In this document: piece by piece, positions 45,328 through 59,123 of the stretch | Layout: every line of letters starts with the position of its first letter | How positions within the stretch are numbered: the stretch's first letter is position 1 | From: Liquidambar formosana | Taxonomy: Eukaryota > Streptophyta > Magnoliopsida > Saxifragales > Altingiaceae | DNA: 64,000 nucleotides | Reading direction: 5' to 3' | Assembly: GCA_039720395.1 (NCBI GenBank) | Contig: CM077829.1 | Coordinates: 26,807,842 to 26,871,841, forward strand | Translations under genes and position numbers: made by a program | Notes under the pieces: model-generated | Seen by the model: only the letters and a program-made list of their open reading frames with translations | The model's database searches: none | What the model was told of the DNA's origin: nothing

Positions 45328-47309
45328 TCTATACTACCTATAAAAAGATGAATGTGAGAAAAACTTTTGATTGACTAATATATCCTTATTTTAATTTTTA
45401 AATACACAACTACCCTTCTGCATATATAGGAAATATAGCAATATAAAACAAATACCTTAATAAGAATTCTAAGGAAACTATACAATTATCCTTTTACATA
45501 TATAGGAAATATAGCAATATAAAACACATACTTTAATAAGAATTCTAAAAAAACTATAATTCGTATAATAATTAACTAAAACCAAACCCAGATAGGAATT
45601 CTAAGAAAATAGAAATTATAATTTGTATATCTATACTACATATAAAAGTTTGTATCTTAAAAAAAGGACAATATTACCATTATTCATTAATAAAAATATC
45701 TAGATTATTCCTAATTCTTTGCTATACATGTTTATACAAAATTATTTGGAAAACACATTAGCATATATTTAGAGATCTAATAATAATGTATAACCAATCA
45801 ACTATACGTCTGCCTTCTCCCTTCTACCTATATGCTTCTCTTCTTTTCTCCTTTTATACATTTAGTCTTAATTTGCATTCTCTGCATATTATCCAGTGAA
45901 TCTCACAAATAATCAACGATGGTGATTCTTAGCATCTCCCTCCCCTCTCCTCTTCTTTGTAGGCAAGCATTTAAAACTATGAGTAAGTTTTGAAAACTAC
46001 CTTTATTTTTTGTGGCTGTCTTTTATAGTATTTATTATTTATTAGATAGGGGTTTTTCTTTTCTGTTTCTGAACTTTGTATTGGGTGGGCTTAGGCATAG
46101 ATAGTTAGCATTCAGAATTTTAGAATTAAATACCAGCGTGTTTAGTTTTATAATGCTTATTTTGTAACCGTCAACCGGTGCATCAGCTTGACATTAATTC
46201 TTTTCTCTTCTTTCTTATAAATCGAGTATTTAATCTTTCTCTTTTTCTCTCTTTACAGACTCAAAAACCCGTTATAAAAAGGTACCAATTTTTTTTCTTT
46301 TCTAGATTCTTCGTTTTGATATGCTCAATATATCTGTAATATAATCTTGGAGATTAAAACTTCCTTCGTAAGAGATTAATTTGCTTTATTTTTTGTATGT
46401 TACAATTTTTATATTTTATAAAATATTTTAAGTATTTTTTTTAGTGATTTGTTGACAAAAATATGTTTGTAAGAAATTGTCATTGTCATGGTTATAAGTT
46501 ATTGTTCCCTATTTCACTATTTTTTTTTTTTTATATATCATTTATAGGATCAATTATAGTCAGTAATTTTGTTTCTTAAAATCTGTTCTAGGATCAATTA
46601 TAGTCAGCAATTATAGTGGTTTTTTATCTTCCTGATCAATGAATTGTAAGTGCATCTTGATTTTTATCATTCTCTTAATTCAGTGATCATGGGTGTGCTT
46701 AAAATTAGATGATCAAAGGTGCACACAAATTTTAATTGGTGGCCAGTTATTTATTTATTTATTTATTATTTTCTCTATATTCTTAGAAAGCTTCATTATC
46801 TTGACAAAGGTTCTTCAAATCTTTGTGTTATATCTTATAATATATATAGGCATATGTAACGTTATGCAAGTTTATAAATCTTCTTATAATTGTATAGCCG
46901 TCTTTCAAACCTTTTTTTTTTTTTTTTTGGTTCTTAAGTTCATCTGGATGTTAGTTTCAATATTGCATCTCGATCTTATTGGAATGAGAAATAAGAAAAA
47001 TTAAAATAAATATTATTCTACCCAAACAGGAAAAGAAAAAAAATTTGTTATGTAAGTGAAAAAAATCAAAATTTACAAATTTGAGTTATAGTGGGAGAAG
47101 GATAAAAGGTAATGTGTGGAAACTAAAATTTGAGGAATTCTATCTAGAAGAAAACATTGTTACATGATTGTAAAAAGTTTGGTAGTTATATGAATTAGAG
47201 TTCTACTGAGAAATAAACAATGAGTAAGTATAGAAATTTAAATTTGATTTAAAAATTATTTTTTACAACACAAATATTGTCACATGCAACACACGTGTGC
47301 ATCAACTAG
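45328..47309 (+). mobile_element. Non-autonomous Helitron
   Basis: The 5' end TCTATACTACCTATAAAAAG follows an A. The 3' end is a short hairpin (ATGCA-A-CAC-AC-GTG-TGCAT, 47284-47302) six bases before CTAG, followed by T: the layout expected for Helitrons, which insert between A and T and end CTRR after a hairpin. A second 5'-like end, TCTATACTACATATAAAAG, lies at 45630. No Rep/helicase gene is present. Confidence 0.7.
45408..45565. repeat. Tandem duplication within the Helitron 5' part
   Basis: Two units of about 77 bp share CATATATAGGAAATATAGCA, ATATAAAACA and TTAATAAGAATTCTAA. Confidence 0.65.
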
Positions 47310-48015
47310 TATATATATATATATATATTTTCCCTCAGATCTAGTCCACAGCCATGGCTTTCTCAAGAAAAAAAAAAAAAAAGGGATAGGTTTGTTAAAG
47401 AGATGGGAGAGAAGGGGTTCCGGCATTAAGCTCGTTGGAAGATAATTGGGCCGATGGATAGAGGAGGTTGTGGCCGGCATGAGTGTGGGTCGCAGAGGTA
47501 GGAGAAGATGACAGCATCTTTAACGAAATGGGGAATCCATGAGAAAGGGCCAAATTCATATTTGCATTTTTTTTCCCCAAATTACCTTATTCATGCTTCA
47601 TGCCCATCGTTGGAAAAAATGGAGTTTGTTGGTCGGAGATGCTCCCATGGTTAGAGAAAGGGTTTAATTAAAGGGTTGGAGATGAAACTACCATTTCCGA
47701 AGTTGGACATCGCATGAGAAAATGACTGGAACCCCGAAGCTCGTCGTTGACAACAACCGTCCATTGCAAGCCAAAATGCTCGTCGCCGAGAAATAGATTG
47801 GGTAAATCAGTTGAATGGTTTTGCAGGCCAAAACGCATCATTACGTCGTCAGAAATTAATGTTCAATCATTTGGACCTAAACACATGCTTTCTGCTGTGT
47901 TTTGAACCTCAGCCGTCAATACCCCTTTATGGCCACGTGTCGTCATCGCAAACGTTACAATATGGTGTTGTAAAAGATATGCTACAGCACCAAATCCGGA
48001 TCCAGTTTATGGACT

Positions 48016-48387
48016 CTGGCCAAACTCCAAAGTCCCCTAATTAAGTATGGAGTTGGTCGGTACCGTTTCTCATAAGTTACTTAACTTTCCTAGAAGATAA
48101 CAAATCCGCCCGCAGATTTTTTATTATAAAAATAATTCCGGTACCAAAAGGAAAGGTGGTTATTTTTGCAAATACATCAACATCAGGGCGTTTTCGGCCA
48201 CACGAATAACAGAAAGTGAGAGAGAAAACAAAGTTGGGGATCAATCGGATTGAATTTAGGGCATTTTGTTGCGACACCTTCATTTTAGGGCTTCAGATCG
48301 CCTCACTTTTCTAGGGTTCCAAACAGCTTTAGTGTGTATATATATATATATATATACTGGGTTTCGGTATAGGTCTAGGGTTTGGTG
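48016..48387 (+). promoter_or_regulatory. Probable promoter and 5' leader of the POB1-like gene
   Basis: The unique sequence between the last transposable-element arm (ending 48015) and the ATG at 48388 is only 372 bp. It has a TTATTATAAAAATAAT box at 48119-48134 and pyrimidine-rich leader words (TAGGGCTTCAGATCGCC). A TA repeat lies at 48337-48356, just before the start codon. The transcript start is not certain. Confidence 0.45.
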
Positions 48388-48646
48388 ATGAAGGATTCGA
48401 ACGTCGATCTTTTCGATCCACGAACGATAATGGACTCAGACTTCTCGCCTGGTGGAGCTGACGGGTCGCCATCCGAGTCAGACTTCGCATTCGCTTTCAA
48501 CGACAGCAACTTCTCCGATCGTGTTCTGAGGATTGAAATCGTGGCCGATTTGCCGGATAGCAAATCAGACGGCGAGGGATGCAATAGCATCGCTGATTGG
48601 GCCAGGAACCGTAAGAGACGGAGGGAGGAGGTCAAGAAAGAGAATA
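48388..48646 (+). CDS. POB1: POB1/LRB-type BTB/POZ protein, exon 1
   Basis: Starts at ATG 48388 ([20 protein letters not shown]); an in-frame TTG six bases earlier is not a normal plant start. The 86 codons plus one base match the N-terminus of the Arabidopsis POB1/LRB family, including [20 protein letters not shown] and [16 protein letters not shown], whose basic [11 protein letters not shown] looks like a nuclear signal. The exon ends at 48646 before GTTAGT; the split codon A|CT continues in exon 2. LRB/POB1 proteins are nuclear substrate adaptors of CUL3 ubiquitin ligases acting in light signalling (PIF3, phytochrome B) and in PUB17 turnover. Family membership is clear; which paralogue this is cannot be told. 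Confidence 0.9.
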
Positions 48647-49453
48647 GTTAGTTTTTCTTCTTCTTCTTTTGTTTTGTTTTTTTGTTTGTTTGTTTGTTTG
48701 TTTGTTTTTTTATTATTGTAAGTGCGAAAAATGCGTTAATTTACTATTTGGTTTCTGAGAAAAACAAAGGGAAAAGAAAGAAAAAAATATAAATTTTGAC
48801 GATTTTCTTCTGTCTGGGCGTTATTTCCGTTCGCGGGAATTGGAAAAATCAACTCAACTAAGTTAAATATTAATCGGTGACCAAACAAAGCAAAAGGGTT
48901 TGTGGATTTTATTCCTCTTAGCGTTTTATTTTTGTTTAGTATTTTATTTTTATTGTAAAATTTTAATTTACTTCTGTATTTTTTTTATTTTTTTATTTTT
49001 TTAGATGCTGTTTTTGAAACTTTGATATGAACTTGTATGTTTGTAACTGAGTGTTGAATCTTAGACGATTTTAAAATGTATGTTGGGCTTGAAAGAGGTT
49101 TTTTGCCACGTTCATTTAGAACAGGGGAACAATGGTTCTGGTTGTGCTAGAATAATGGGTCATCAAAGTGTATGTCTAGCCTTTACACATATATTTCACG
49201 TTGTTTCCACTTACCAGGAAAAAAAAAAAAGTTTTATGATTCAGAATTTTTCCCAACGAGTCCTCATGCCTTGGCAGCGTTGTATGATTGTGTCATTATC
49301 AATAGTATCAAACTTTTTCTCAACATTTGTCATTAAGAAATCACTCATTTATTTATTGCCCATGCTTTTACGCAATTGACTATTCACCACAAGTCCACAA
49401 AATCCCTTCCTTCATCCTTCATAGAGGAAACAAGATTCATAGATATACAATCC

Positions 49454-49602
49454 CGGTCAGGTAAGGACATGCTGATATTATATAAGTGCCATGCATTGGG
49501 GGTTGTACCTCGTGCATTGGCCTAATGTTCCCCTACCAATGCATGAGGTCCAACCATCAATGCAAGTGCTGATAAGTTATATTAGCATGTCCCTACCTGA
49601 TC
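49454..49602. mobile_element. Foldback MITE, copy 1
   Basis: The 149-bp sequence pairs with itself: GGTCAGGTAAGGACATGCTG at the left against CAGCATGTCC-like ACATGCTAATATAAC on the inverse of the right end (GCATGTCCCTACCTGATC). The middle TGCATTGGGGGTTGTACCTC is echoed inverted. A related copy is at 58903-59075. Confidence 0.7.
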
Positions 49603-49816
49603 ACATACATATACACATACATACAAAAACAATTCACATCTAGTTTCAAATATTCATACATCCATTATTTAATTGAAACCCTAAACAACACAAGGAGGCA
49701 AACCAAAAATAAGTGGAACAGGGGATTGAAAAAAAAAAATTACTAAACAGTTCTGTGGTTGCACATGCGCACACATGCATCATAGTGCATCTGCCCCTTG
49801 ATGTGACTATTATTGG

Positions 49817-51179
49817 CATAGTTCTTGAAGTTGCAAGGAGTACCCTAACCCTAGGCGCAAAGGACTAGGACTACTGGGCCTAGGCTTAAGGTGCAGAAAA
49901 GTGCAGGCCTGAGTGAAGTGAGGCACACTTAAAAGAAAAATAAATTAAGAATAATTATTAAACACAATTAAAATTGAATACTTTCATACTTTGGCCTACA
50001 CCCACAAATCACAACTCTAAATTTGCTGATGAGGAAGAAGAAAAAGAAGGATAAAGAAAGAAGAAAAGAAAAAAAAGAAATTTTCAGTAGGAAAAAGAAA
50101 ATTTCAGAAAAAAGAATAAATTTGCAACAACAAAAAAAACTGATCACTTGGGCTTAGGGCTATTTGTAGAAGAAGAAAGAAGAAGAAGAAAGAAGAAAGA
50201 AGAAAGAAGGAATTTGAAGCAGGGAGAAAAATTGCAGAAGAAATTTGCATTAGTAGAAGATATTAGAAGTGGGGAAAAACGATTGCAAAAGAAATTTTTG
50301 GGAAAAAGAAAAAAATAAAGAAATTTGCAGGGGAAAAAGGATCACTTGGGCTTAGGAGGAGGAGGAGGAGGAGGAGGAGGAGAAGGAGGAGGTTTAGCAC
50401 AGAAGAAGGCTAGTAACAAGAAACAAGAATCAAGAAAGAAGTAGAAGAGACAAGAAGCATACCTAGGGATTCTTAGAAACGTTGCTGAGAAGGAGTTGAG
50501 GTTTGGTACTTCATTAAAAAAAAAGAAGGAGCTGGGGTTTGGTGTTGTGCATTGCACCAATCCTCACACGAGTTCTTAACTTCATTCTTGTTTAATCTCA
50601 ACTTCATTTTTGTTTAGTCTAATGGTGATAAAGTTATATTAAAAAAAAAAAAAAAAGAAAGTATAAGTGGCTTTAGTGGAGAGCCTTTTTTTTTTTTTCT
50701 TTTGGGCTTTGCAAAAGAACCTCATAGGCGTGCTTAAAGTAGCATCTGACAGCAAGAAGAAGGAGAAACAAGTAACAAGAAACAATTAACCAGAAACAAG
50801 AAACAAGAATGAAGAACGAAGAAAGAAGTAGTAGAAGAGACAAGAAACATACCTATGGTTTCTCAGAAACGTTGCTGAGAAGGAGCTGGGGTTTGGTGTT
50901 GTACACAGCACCAATCCTCACATGAGTTCTTAACTTCATTCTTGTTTAATCTAAACTTCATTATTGTTTAATCTAATGTTGATAAAGTTATATTGAAAAA
51001 CATAAATCAAACTACAAGTGGCTTTAGTGAAGCGCTTTTCTTTGGGGGGGATTTGCAAAAAAACATCCTAGGCGCGCTTAAAGTAGCATTTGACTAAAGG
51101 GGACTCACCTGAGGATAAAAAAAGCTCAAGGCTGCTCCTTTTTATGCCTTGTGCTTGAGGTGTGCTTTTAACAACCATG
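49817..51179. mobile_element. hAT-like non-autonomous element with an internal duplication
   Basis: The left end CATAGTTCTTGAAGTTGCAA resembles the inverse of the right end (CATGGTTGTTAAAAGCACAC), and CCTAGGCGCAAAGG-type words lie inside both ends. Between about 50395-50750 and 50760-51095 a 340-bp stretch is duplicated in tandem (both with GAAACGTTGCTGAGAAGGAG and CACCAATCCTCACA). The flanks TTATTGG/TTTATTGG may be a target duplication. A/G-rich and GGA-repeat tracts make spurious frames. Confidence 0.5.
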
Positions 51180-51534
51180 ATATTTATTGGTTTGATTGAT
51201 GGGTATGGGACTTGTATGATGGTACATTGGTACTTATCAAATTACCATATTTCCACTAGGATATAGGTGTTTGGAAGCCTTCTTTGTCAGAATGTGCATT
51301 TTGATTTAAAAAAATATCGATGTGAAATGATTGAATTGGGAGGGATGCCCTATCATTGTCTTCATTGTGAAGTGATGATATAGTGGCCCCATCAAATTGC
51401 CAGGTTTTTGGTCAAAACCTTACTAAACCCCCTTATTTGGGAAGGAAACCTTGCTAGACATTGTTGAGGTTCTTTTAAGGGCATAAATGCAAGAGTTGCA
51501 TGGTTTAGAGTTTGAAGGTTTAATGATGGTCTAA

Positions 51535-51880
51535 GAAGCATGGATACCGACATGTGACACGGTTACGACACTGACATGGACACATCGACACTATAAATTC
51601 TCAAAATCTAGGACACGACACAGTGATGACATGCTATTAATGAAATGCATATTTTATGTATATAGCTAAATAATATCGTATAACTTCACATCCATCATTC
51701 AAAATGCATCTTTTGTATTGTTTTTGGAAACCCTAGTGGAGTTATTCATTGATAAAATAGGACAAAAAGGAAAAAGAAGAAGATAAAAAAGACAAAAAAG
51801 GATGAAAAGATAGAGGTGTCGTGTTGGAGGTGAGTCAGAGGAGTGTCGTGTCTGAGTTGCGATAGTAGTAAGACTAGGGG
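51535..51880. repeat. Dispersed repeat rich in GACACG/CGTGTC words
   Basis: The left part has GTGACACGGTTACGACACTG and GGACACGACACAG; the right part has the inverse GTGTCGTGTTGG and GTGTCGTGTCTGAG. It resembles a common plant foldback repeat; the exact ends are unclear. Confidence 0.4.
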
Positions 51881-52030
51881 CAAAGCCACAAAATTAGTCT
51901 TGGCACTAAAAGAAGGATTTTGACCCTATAGTTTAGGGGGCAAAGTGTAACTTACCCTTAAAAATTAGGGCTAAAAGTTAGACAACCAAAGCAGTTTTGA
52001 GTTTTAACTATTGGGGAATGGTCAAATTTA

Positions 52031-52039
52031 CAAAAGGAT

Positions 52040-52091
<52 letters not shown>

Positions 52092-52092
52092 A
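52031..52092. repeat. (TA)n microsatellite and T run
   Basis: About 20 TA units at 52031-52069 followed by a T run to 52090. Confidence 0.85.
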
Positions 52093-52555
52093 TTCTTTAT
52101 ATTTATAAGAGAATGTGAATAAGTAATGGACTGATACGCTCCTTTTGGGCTAACAGATAGAGAGAAAAGAGCAACCAAAGTAGCGACAGATTCCCGATCT
52201 CCCCCTCTTTTAAGATTAGATCAAGATCTTTTATGCCTTGAAATAAAGCATTATTCAAAGATAGTAGGCAAGGCAAGGCACTATAACAAAGTGAAGTAGG
52301 GTCAGCAGAGGAGCATTGTTTTGAGGGAGGGAAAACATGATTTTATATTAGATAGAAATGGCTGGCCCATAGTCTCCTCATGTGCAAATCTACCTATAGC
52401 ATAGACTTGATTGATCACCTCATTTCTATCCATGCGATCCACAAAAATTCCATGAATCCCTTGGTTGATAAATTTGACGATGCAGCAGAGGACGGTTGTT
52501 TGACGCCTCTCTCCACCCCCTCCCTTCGCCTTTGGGTGAGATGCCCTTTTTACTC

Positions 52556-53895
<1,340 letters not shown>

Positions 53896-53989
53896 TATTA
53901 GTGATATCCTATAATTGGATTTGAGGCTTGTGGTCAAACAATGAGGCCAAAGTTCTGAATTTTTCACTATCAGAATCTTTCTCCTATTC

Positions 53990-55075
53990 GTGTTCTATAT
54001 TACTTATACCCATGGACTAGAAAATCGAAAATATCAGTGATATATTGCCATATTGGGGGTCATAGGTACCAAATGTCGATGTTTTATTGTTTTGACAAAA
54101 TATCGGTGATATAACGAAAATATTGGTAAATATTGAATATATCAGAAAATACCCATATTGTTGACTATTTTTCACAATATGTCGCTTTTGTATCGTGACA
54201 ATATTACATGGATTTTGGTACGGGTTTTAGGTGCGGGTATGTGTCAAGGTGTCGGATTCGTATGCTTTTCAAAGATTTTTCACTATTTTGAAGTGTTGAG
54301 CAAGAGTACCCACACCCATGTCACAAGTGTTCGACACGGTTACTTCACACATTTTGAAGTGACCATGTAACATAGATTGTGGATATGTCGCTGATGTATT
54401 GTGGATATATCGTATATATATCGTTAACCATTCTTTTTCTACGAATAACAAAGCTTCACGTGAACTCATAGTAGTCTTTATTGCTACCAAGCTTGCAACC
54501 CTCTACTTCTCTATTTTTTTCTTAAGATTCCAATGGCCATTTAAAAAAAAGGAAAGTAATGCTTCACATGAATTGATGGCAGTCCTTAAGGACTGCTTTT
54601 CTTCATGTTGCTGCATCCTTCTACATTTTTATTTGTTTTACGAGTCATTGCTCATATCAAAAAGAAAAAAGAAAAAAAACTTTTCATGAGGTTTGCAGCC
54701 AGCATGCAGATGCACTTTGTGTATACATGTGTAATTGATATGTATTTTCAATATGTAATGTTATGTGACATTTAGATGTTGAATTTGCATAAATTTCTAT
54801 TATTGATTTGCTTAGCGCGAAACACTTTTTATATCCTACACAACACATACTTGTCTTATATGCATTTAAATTGTAGTATGTTGATTCTAAACTATGTAGT
54901 AGAGTCTAAATCATTGTTTTACAGAGTTTCAAAGAAAATTTCCTTGTTTAACTAAAAAAAATCTATCATTATCTCTAAATCGATATTGATATTTTTAATA
55001 TATCTGATATATTCATCGATATATTTGTGTTTTCAGACCCTCGATATAATCATCGATATCGATATTTAAGTCCTA
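53990..55075. repeat. AT-rich dispersed repeat with GATATATCG words
   Basis: ATATCAGTGATATATTG, AATATCGGTGATATAACG and TATCGATATTGATATT-like words cluster at both ends. It resembles a known type of plant dispersed repeat; no frame is supported. Confidence 0.35.
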
Positions 55076-55397
55076 GGTCTCATCACTATTGCAACTTGGG
55101 ACATGTGGACAACAAACAAATTTTCCTTGTCCAATATAGAAGAAAAAAATGTATTATAGAAACATGCATATACTAAAAAAGTGGACCAAAAATGTATCAG
55201 GTAAATTTTATTCAAACCAAAAAATTAGGGATATCCCCTATACATACGAGGTATACACAAAAAAGGCATAAAAAAGATGTATACAAGGTGTAACAGCTCA
55301 CAAAGAAAAAACGAAACCTATAAACTTAAGTTATACCCAACCTACCAACCTATTTAGCCACCTTTCTTCTCTTTCTTCCACTTTTGTTTTTTGGGGC

Positions 55398-55560
55398 TTT
55401 ATGTAACGCCCCGGCCTTACTACTAGCATGGTATTGTCCACTTTGGGGTACCCCTCATGGCTTTAAAACATGTCATACTAGTTGTGGAGCGAAGTCTACA
55501 TATATAGCGCAGTCACTTTTCTAGCAAGGTGATGTGGCACCCTGGGGTATTACAATTTAG
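55398..55560. repeat. Dispersed repeat starting GTAACGCCCCGG
   Basis: TGTAACGCCCCGGCCTTACT...GGTATTGTCCACTTTGGG...GATGTGGCACCCTGGGG is a pattern I recognise as a high-copy non-coding plant repeat; the class is not certain. Confidence 0.35.
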
Positions 55561-56912
55561 CTCTTATTCGAGAATACAATCAACATGTTACTAGTTTGGT
55601 ATCTAAGTATGGAAGGGGTATCAACATACTACCAGTTTGGTATCCAACTTATTGTGGAAGTGAGTTTTGGGCATTTGGTATAGGAAAGAAGTTTCACATA
55701 TCGCTTATTATCATCATAAGGATAGTAGGTCTTATGAATCATGATTTGTGAATGATGTAATGACATAATGGTATTTTGATTTGCTGGTGGTGGATAAATG
55801 AATAAAGTTGGAGTGCAACAGAGAAACATGAATGATTTACGAGGTATTTTTTATTTCTTTTGGCTGGATAAAAGCTTTATGGGCCAATTCTTGTAAGTTA
55901 TTCTATCGTCAATATTGGGAATTTGGGATGATGCATGTTAAGATAGGTAAAATTTGGAATCTCTGGTTTTTCCAACTTTAGACTCCATGTGTAGGTTATA
56001 CGTATAATTTAGAACTGATAATTGGTCTCAATACTTATTTCAATTGGAAAGGCTATTGTAAATGTTTTTTAGTGCATAAGCAGTGATGCAGCACAACCTA
56101 GAATAATGTTGTATGCTGTTATGGTGGGCTTAAGGGTTGTGGTTTTAGGTTTTGAAGGGTAGAAGGCTTTGTAATTGAACTAGGGTTGGAGTAGGCCAAG
56201 GTTAAAAGGTATTAAGTGGCTGGAATTGCAATAATTAGTTGCTGGAATTTCTCGACAGCAGCTTCTTTAAGGTTTAGAATGTTAGGACAAAGGCTTATGG
56301 TGTGGCAATAGGGTTAGGGTTGTGGGAGTAGGGTTTTAGGTTGAATTATTAAAAAGACAATGAAAATAGGGGTTGGTTGTGGGTTGTTAGAAAACACAGC
56401 ACTCTAGAGAATTGGAGAAAAGAGAAGTAGAAGTAGAAGTAGAAGAGAGAAGCTAGGCAAGCATGCCTTCAATAACCAAATTAAAATACTTAATATTTCA
56501 TTAGTCAAAGTCTAAATTCATTTTGGTACAATAGCCCTTATTTATAGACTCTAGAAAACTTGTAAGGCAAGTAAAAACCTTCTAAAAACAAGCCTAACCA
56601 ATATGGAAACCACCTAGGACATTTTTAGAAATTAGAAAACTACCAAATTAGAAAATAGAAAATCTGTAAATTACTAAAATACCCCTAACCATAATTAAGA
56701 CTTAATAAATAGAAACTAATGACTCAAATAACTACCATGGACACTTTCCTTTGGGACCAAAAAGGCTTCTTCATTATGAAGGGGTCCACGAACTTAGGCT
56801 TAGGCTTCGAACAAGAGTATTTTTTCTCTAACCAAGGGTCACACCATCAATTCTCCCCCTCTCAAAAGAATGACTCCATCGAGTTTGGAGCTTTACCAAG
56901 AATGGAATCTCC

Positions 56913-57420
56913 CTATTTAATGTGCTTAGGAAGAAAAGATCCAGCCGACCTCTTGAGCTTTAATAGTGGCAAGTTTCTTGCAGGTACAAGCTTCATCTCG
57001 AAGTTCCCATGCTTGAAAGAATATGTATTATTGTAGCCACAATGTTGCACCTTCCAATCAAATAGCCATGGTCGGCCCAATAAGATATGGAACACTTTCA
57101 CAAGTAGCACATCACATTGCACAGAATTAACTAATCCTCCAATGGAATAAGTCACCAAACACCTCTCATGAACTTTGAGATTGGTGTTATTTACCTATGT
57201 TACTTTATTTGGGTTTGGATGTGGCTTTGTTTGCAACCCAAGTTTGCAGATAGCATCTTCTGAAGCAACATTGGTGTAACTGCCAGTGTCAATAATCATA
57301 GTACATAAGTTCTCATTACAACAGACACGTGTCTGAAAAATACTGCTCTTGTGCCAATCTTCCTTTTCAATATCATTTTGTGTAGTGAAAAGAAGGCGTA
57401 AAACTAAGCAGGGTTTTTCA
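56913..57420 (-). pseudogene. Gypsy (probably chromovirus-type) protease fragment
   Basis: Minus-strand frame with an SSIFQTRVCCNENLCTMIID stretch leading into the catalytic IIDTGSYTNV near 57290. A TAG then replaces the usual Trp (about 57195). It continues RCLVTYSIGGLVNSVQCDVL and LLGRPWLFDWKVQHCGYNNT. The DTGS box and LLGRPW are hallmarks of gypsy retropepsin, which cuts the element polyprotein. Gag and reverse transcriptase are not visible on either side, so this is an isolated remnant in intron 1. Confidence 0.8.
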
Positions 57421-58074
57421 TCATCAGTACCATTGCAACTCTTGTAATCTTGAAAATTTTGGGCTAATATTATTTTTAGAAAATGATATAGTAATTAGTA
57501 ATTACTCTATTATATAATAGATTGAAAATGATAGTAAATGAATTTTTAAAACAGTTGAAATTAAAAAAAAAAAAAAACTGAAAATTAAAGAAATTAATCT
57601 TTGTTCTAATCTAGTAAATTTGGCCTTACAATAGTGTTAGATAATGATATAACAGAAAGTATTTACTATTTATTATTATAGAAATAAATAATGATTATAA
57701 ATCTTACCAAAAAAGAAATGATAATAAAGGAATAAAGAAAAAATAAAGAACCTATACGTATAGGTGGGTATGGGCCTTTATGGCATAGTATTAGTTCCTA
57801 ATGACTTTTATGGACGCGAGTCCCTGTGCACTCCTGTATAAGTGCGTAAAAGCGTAGCACCACCTTTGCAAACTGCTTGTTAGGCAATATTTTTAAATTG
57901 TGAATGAGACTTTCTTTGTTGGCTATGCTCTAATGGGGGGTGGACTCTTCTGTTTCAGTGTTTCTCTGGTTTGGTTAAGAAATCCAAGATGGTACTCTCA
58001 TAGTCTCATGGTCTTAGTTCTGGCCATGTGAGTTAACTAATCATACTGAACATGCATTTTCCCTACATTAGAAT

Positions 58075-58215
58075 GATGCTGATACGAGCCCTCGAGTAAA
58101 ACTTAGCCTTGAAAACCGGCTTGCAAGGGGAGGGTGCTCAAGAGCTAATATACACATTGTCAAGCCCAGATTTAACTGATGTGGGACGTTAAGATCGTAG
58201 CAGATGCTTGAGGAT
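58075..58215. repeat. Dispersed repeat (GATACGAGCCC...GATGTGGGACG)
   Basis: GATACGAGCCCTCGAGTAAA, CCTTGAAAACCGGCTTGCAA, GGGTGCTCAAGAGC and CTGATGTGGGACG form a pattern common in plant introns and spacers, possibly SINE-like. Confidence 0.35.
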
Positions 58216-58233
58216 TTTTTTCTTTTTCTTTTT

Positions 58234-58290
58234 GGGGGGTGCGGTGGGGTGGGGTGGGTGGGGTGGGGTGGGGTGGGGGGCTTGGGGCGG
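58234..58290 (+). repeat. GGGGT repeat, G-quadruplex-capable
   Basis: At least nine runs of three or more G within 57 bases on the sense strand of the POB1-like intron, mostly GGGGT units, ending 14 bp before the hAT element. Confidence 0.8.
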
Positions 58291-58761
58291 TTGTAGTCAT
58301 TGGCAGGGACGGAACCAAAGGGGTGCAGGGTGTCCCATGGTTCAAAGTCTTGGTTGTGGTCATCTCGGTCTCGCCCAACCTGTTGTGTCTCGGGTGAGAT
58401 GCAATTTTGCAAATGAAATAATGTTTAAAAAAATTCAAAAAAAGCTATGATTTTTTTTTTTAAAATTTTTTTTAAAAAAATTTTAATATAAAAAATATGA
58501 TGATTACATTAGAACCATCAAATAAGCAAAATAATAAACTTCAGGCATATAATATTGTCAAAAACATAAAAATAGGCGCTAGCGCGCTACTGTAACATGA
58601 AATAATACTATATTTAAGTTTTAGATATCTAATATAATCCAAAGAACATAAATAAACATCAAATATCAATGATGGGTAAATAATATCATATATGTTTCCC
58701 AACCACACGTGTACGACATATCTTAGATCCAAAGGTATTCATGCATTTTTTGTATTTTAAA

Positions 58762-58867
58762 AAATACATACATACATACATACATATATACATACATATA
58801 TATATATATACATATACACATACATATATATATATACATATACACATACATATATATATATACATAT

Positions 58868-58901
<34 letters not shown>
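58762..58901. repeat. TACATA/TATA microsatellite
   Basis: A compound of TACA, TATA and CATATACACATA units. Open frames through it are artefacts. Confidence 0.85.
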
Positions 58902-58902
<1 letters not shown>

Positions 58903-59072
58903 GGATGATGATCAGGTAAGCACGTGCTGATATAACTTATATCAAAACCCGCATTGGGAGTTGTACCTTGTGCATTAGTGAGATGTGAGGTGCATTGAAC
59001 CAATGCAAGGGGTACAACCCCCAATGCATAGTGCTGATGTAATTTACATCAGCACGTGCTGATGGGATCACC

Positions 59073-59075
<3 letters not shown>
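58903..59075. mobile_element. Foldback MITE, copy 2 (inside the hAT element)
   Basis: Left GATCAGGTAAGCACGTGCTG pairs with right CAGCACGTGCTGATGGGATC. The inner words GCATTGGGAGTTGTACC and GGTACAACCCCCAATGC pair as well. It is related to 49454-49602. Confidence 0.75.

Positions 59076-59123
<48 letters not shown>

Larger units (their letters stand above)
43716..48015. mobile_element. Inverted-repeat DNA element, split by later insertions
   Basis: 43716-43837 and 47895-48015 are imperfect inverted repeats of about 120 bp sharing GATTTGGTGTTGTAGCAT, GCGACACGTGGCCAT and GACGGCTGAGG. Inside are a smaller inverted-repeat element (44433-45312) and a Helitron (45328-47309), both in TA-rich stretches. 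I find no transposase. Long terminal arms suit a Mutator-like element, but no target duplication could be defined, so the class is uncertain. Confidence 0.55.

Noticed and set aside
48382..48387. Upstream TTG start for the POB1-like protein
   Set aside because: TTG is not a usual plant start; ATG at 48388 matches the family N-terminus.
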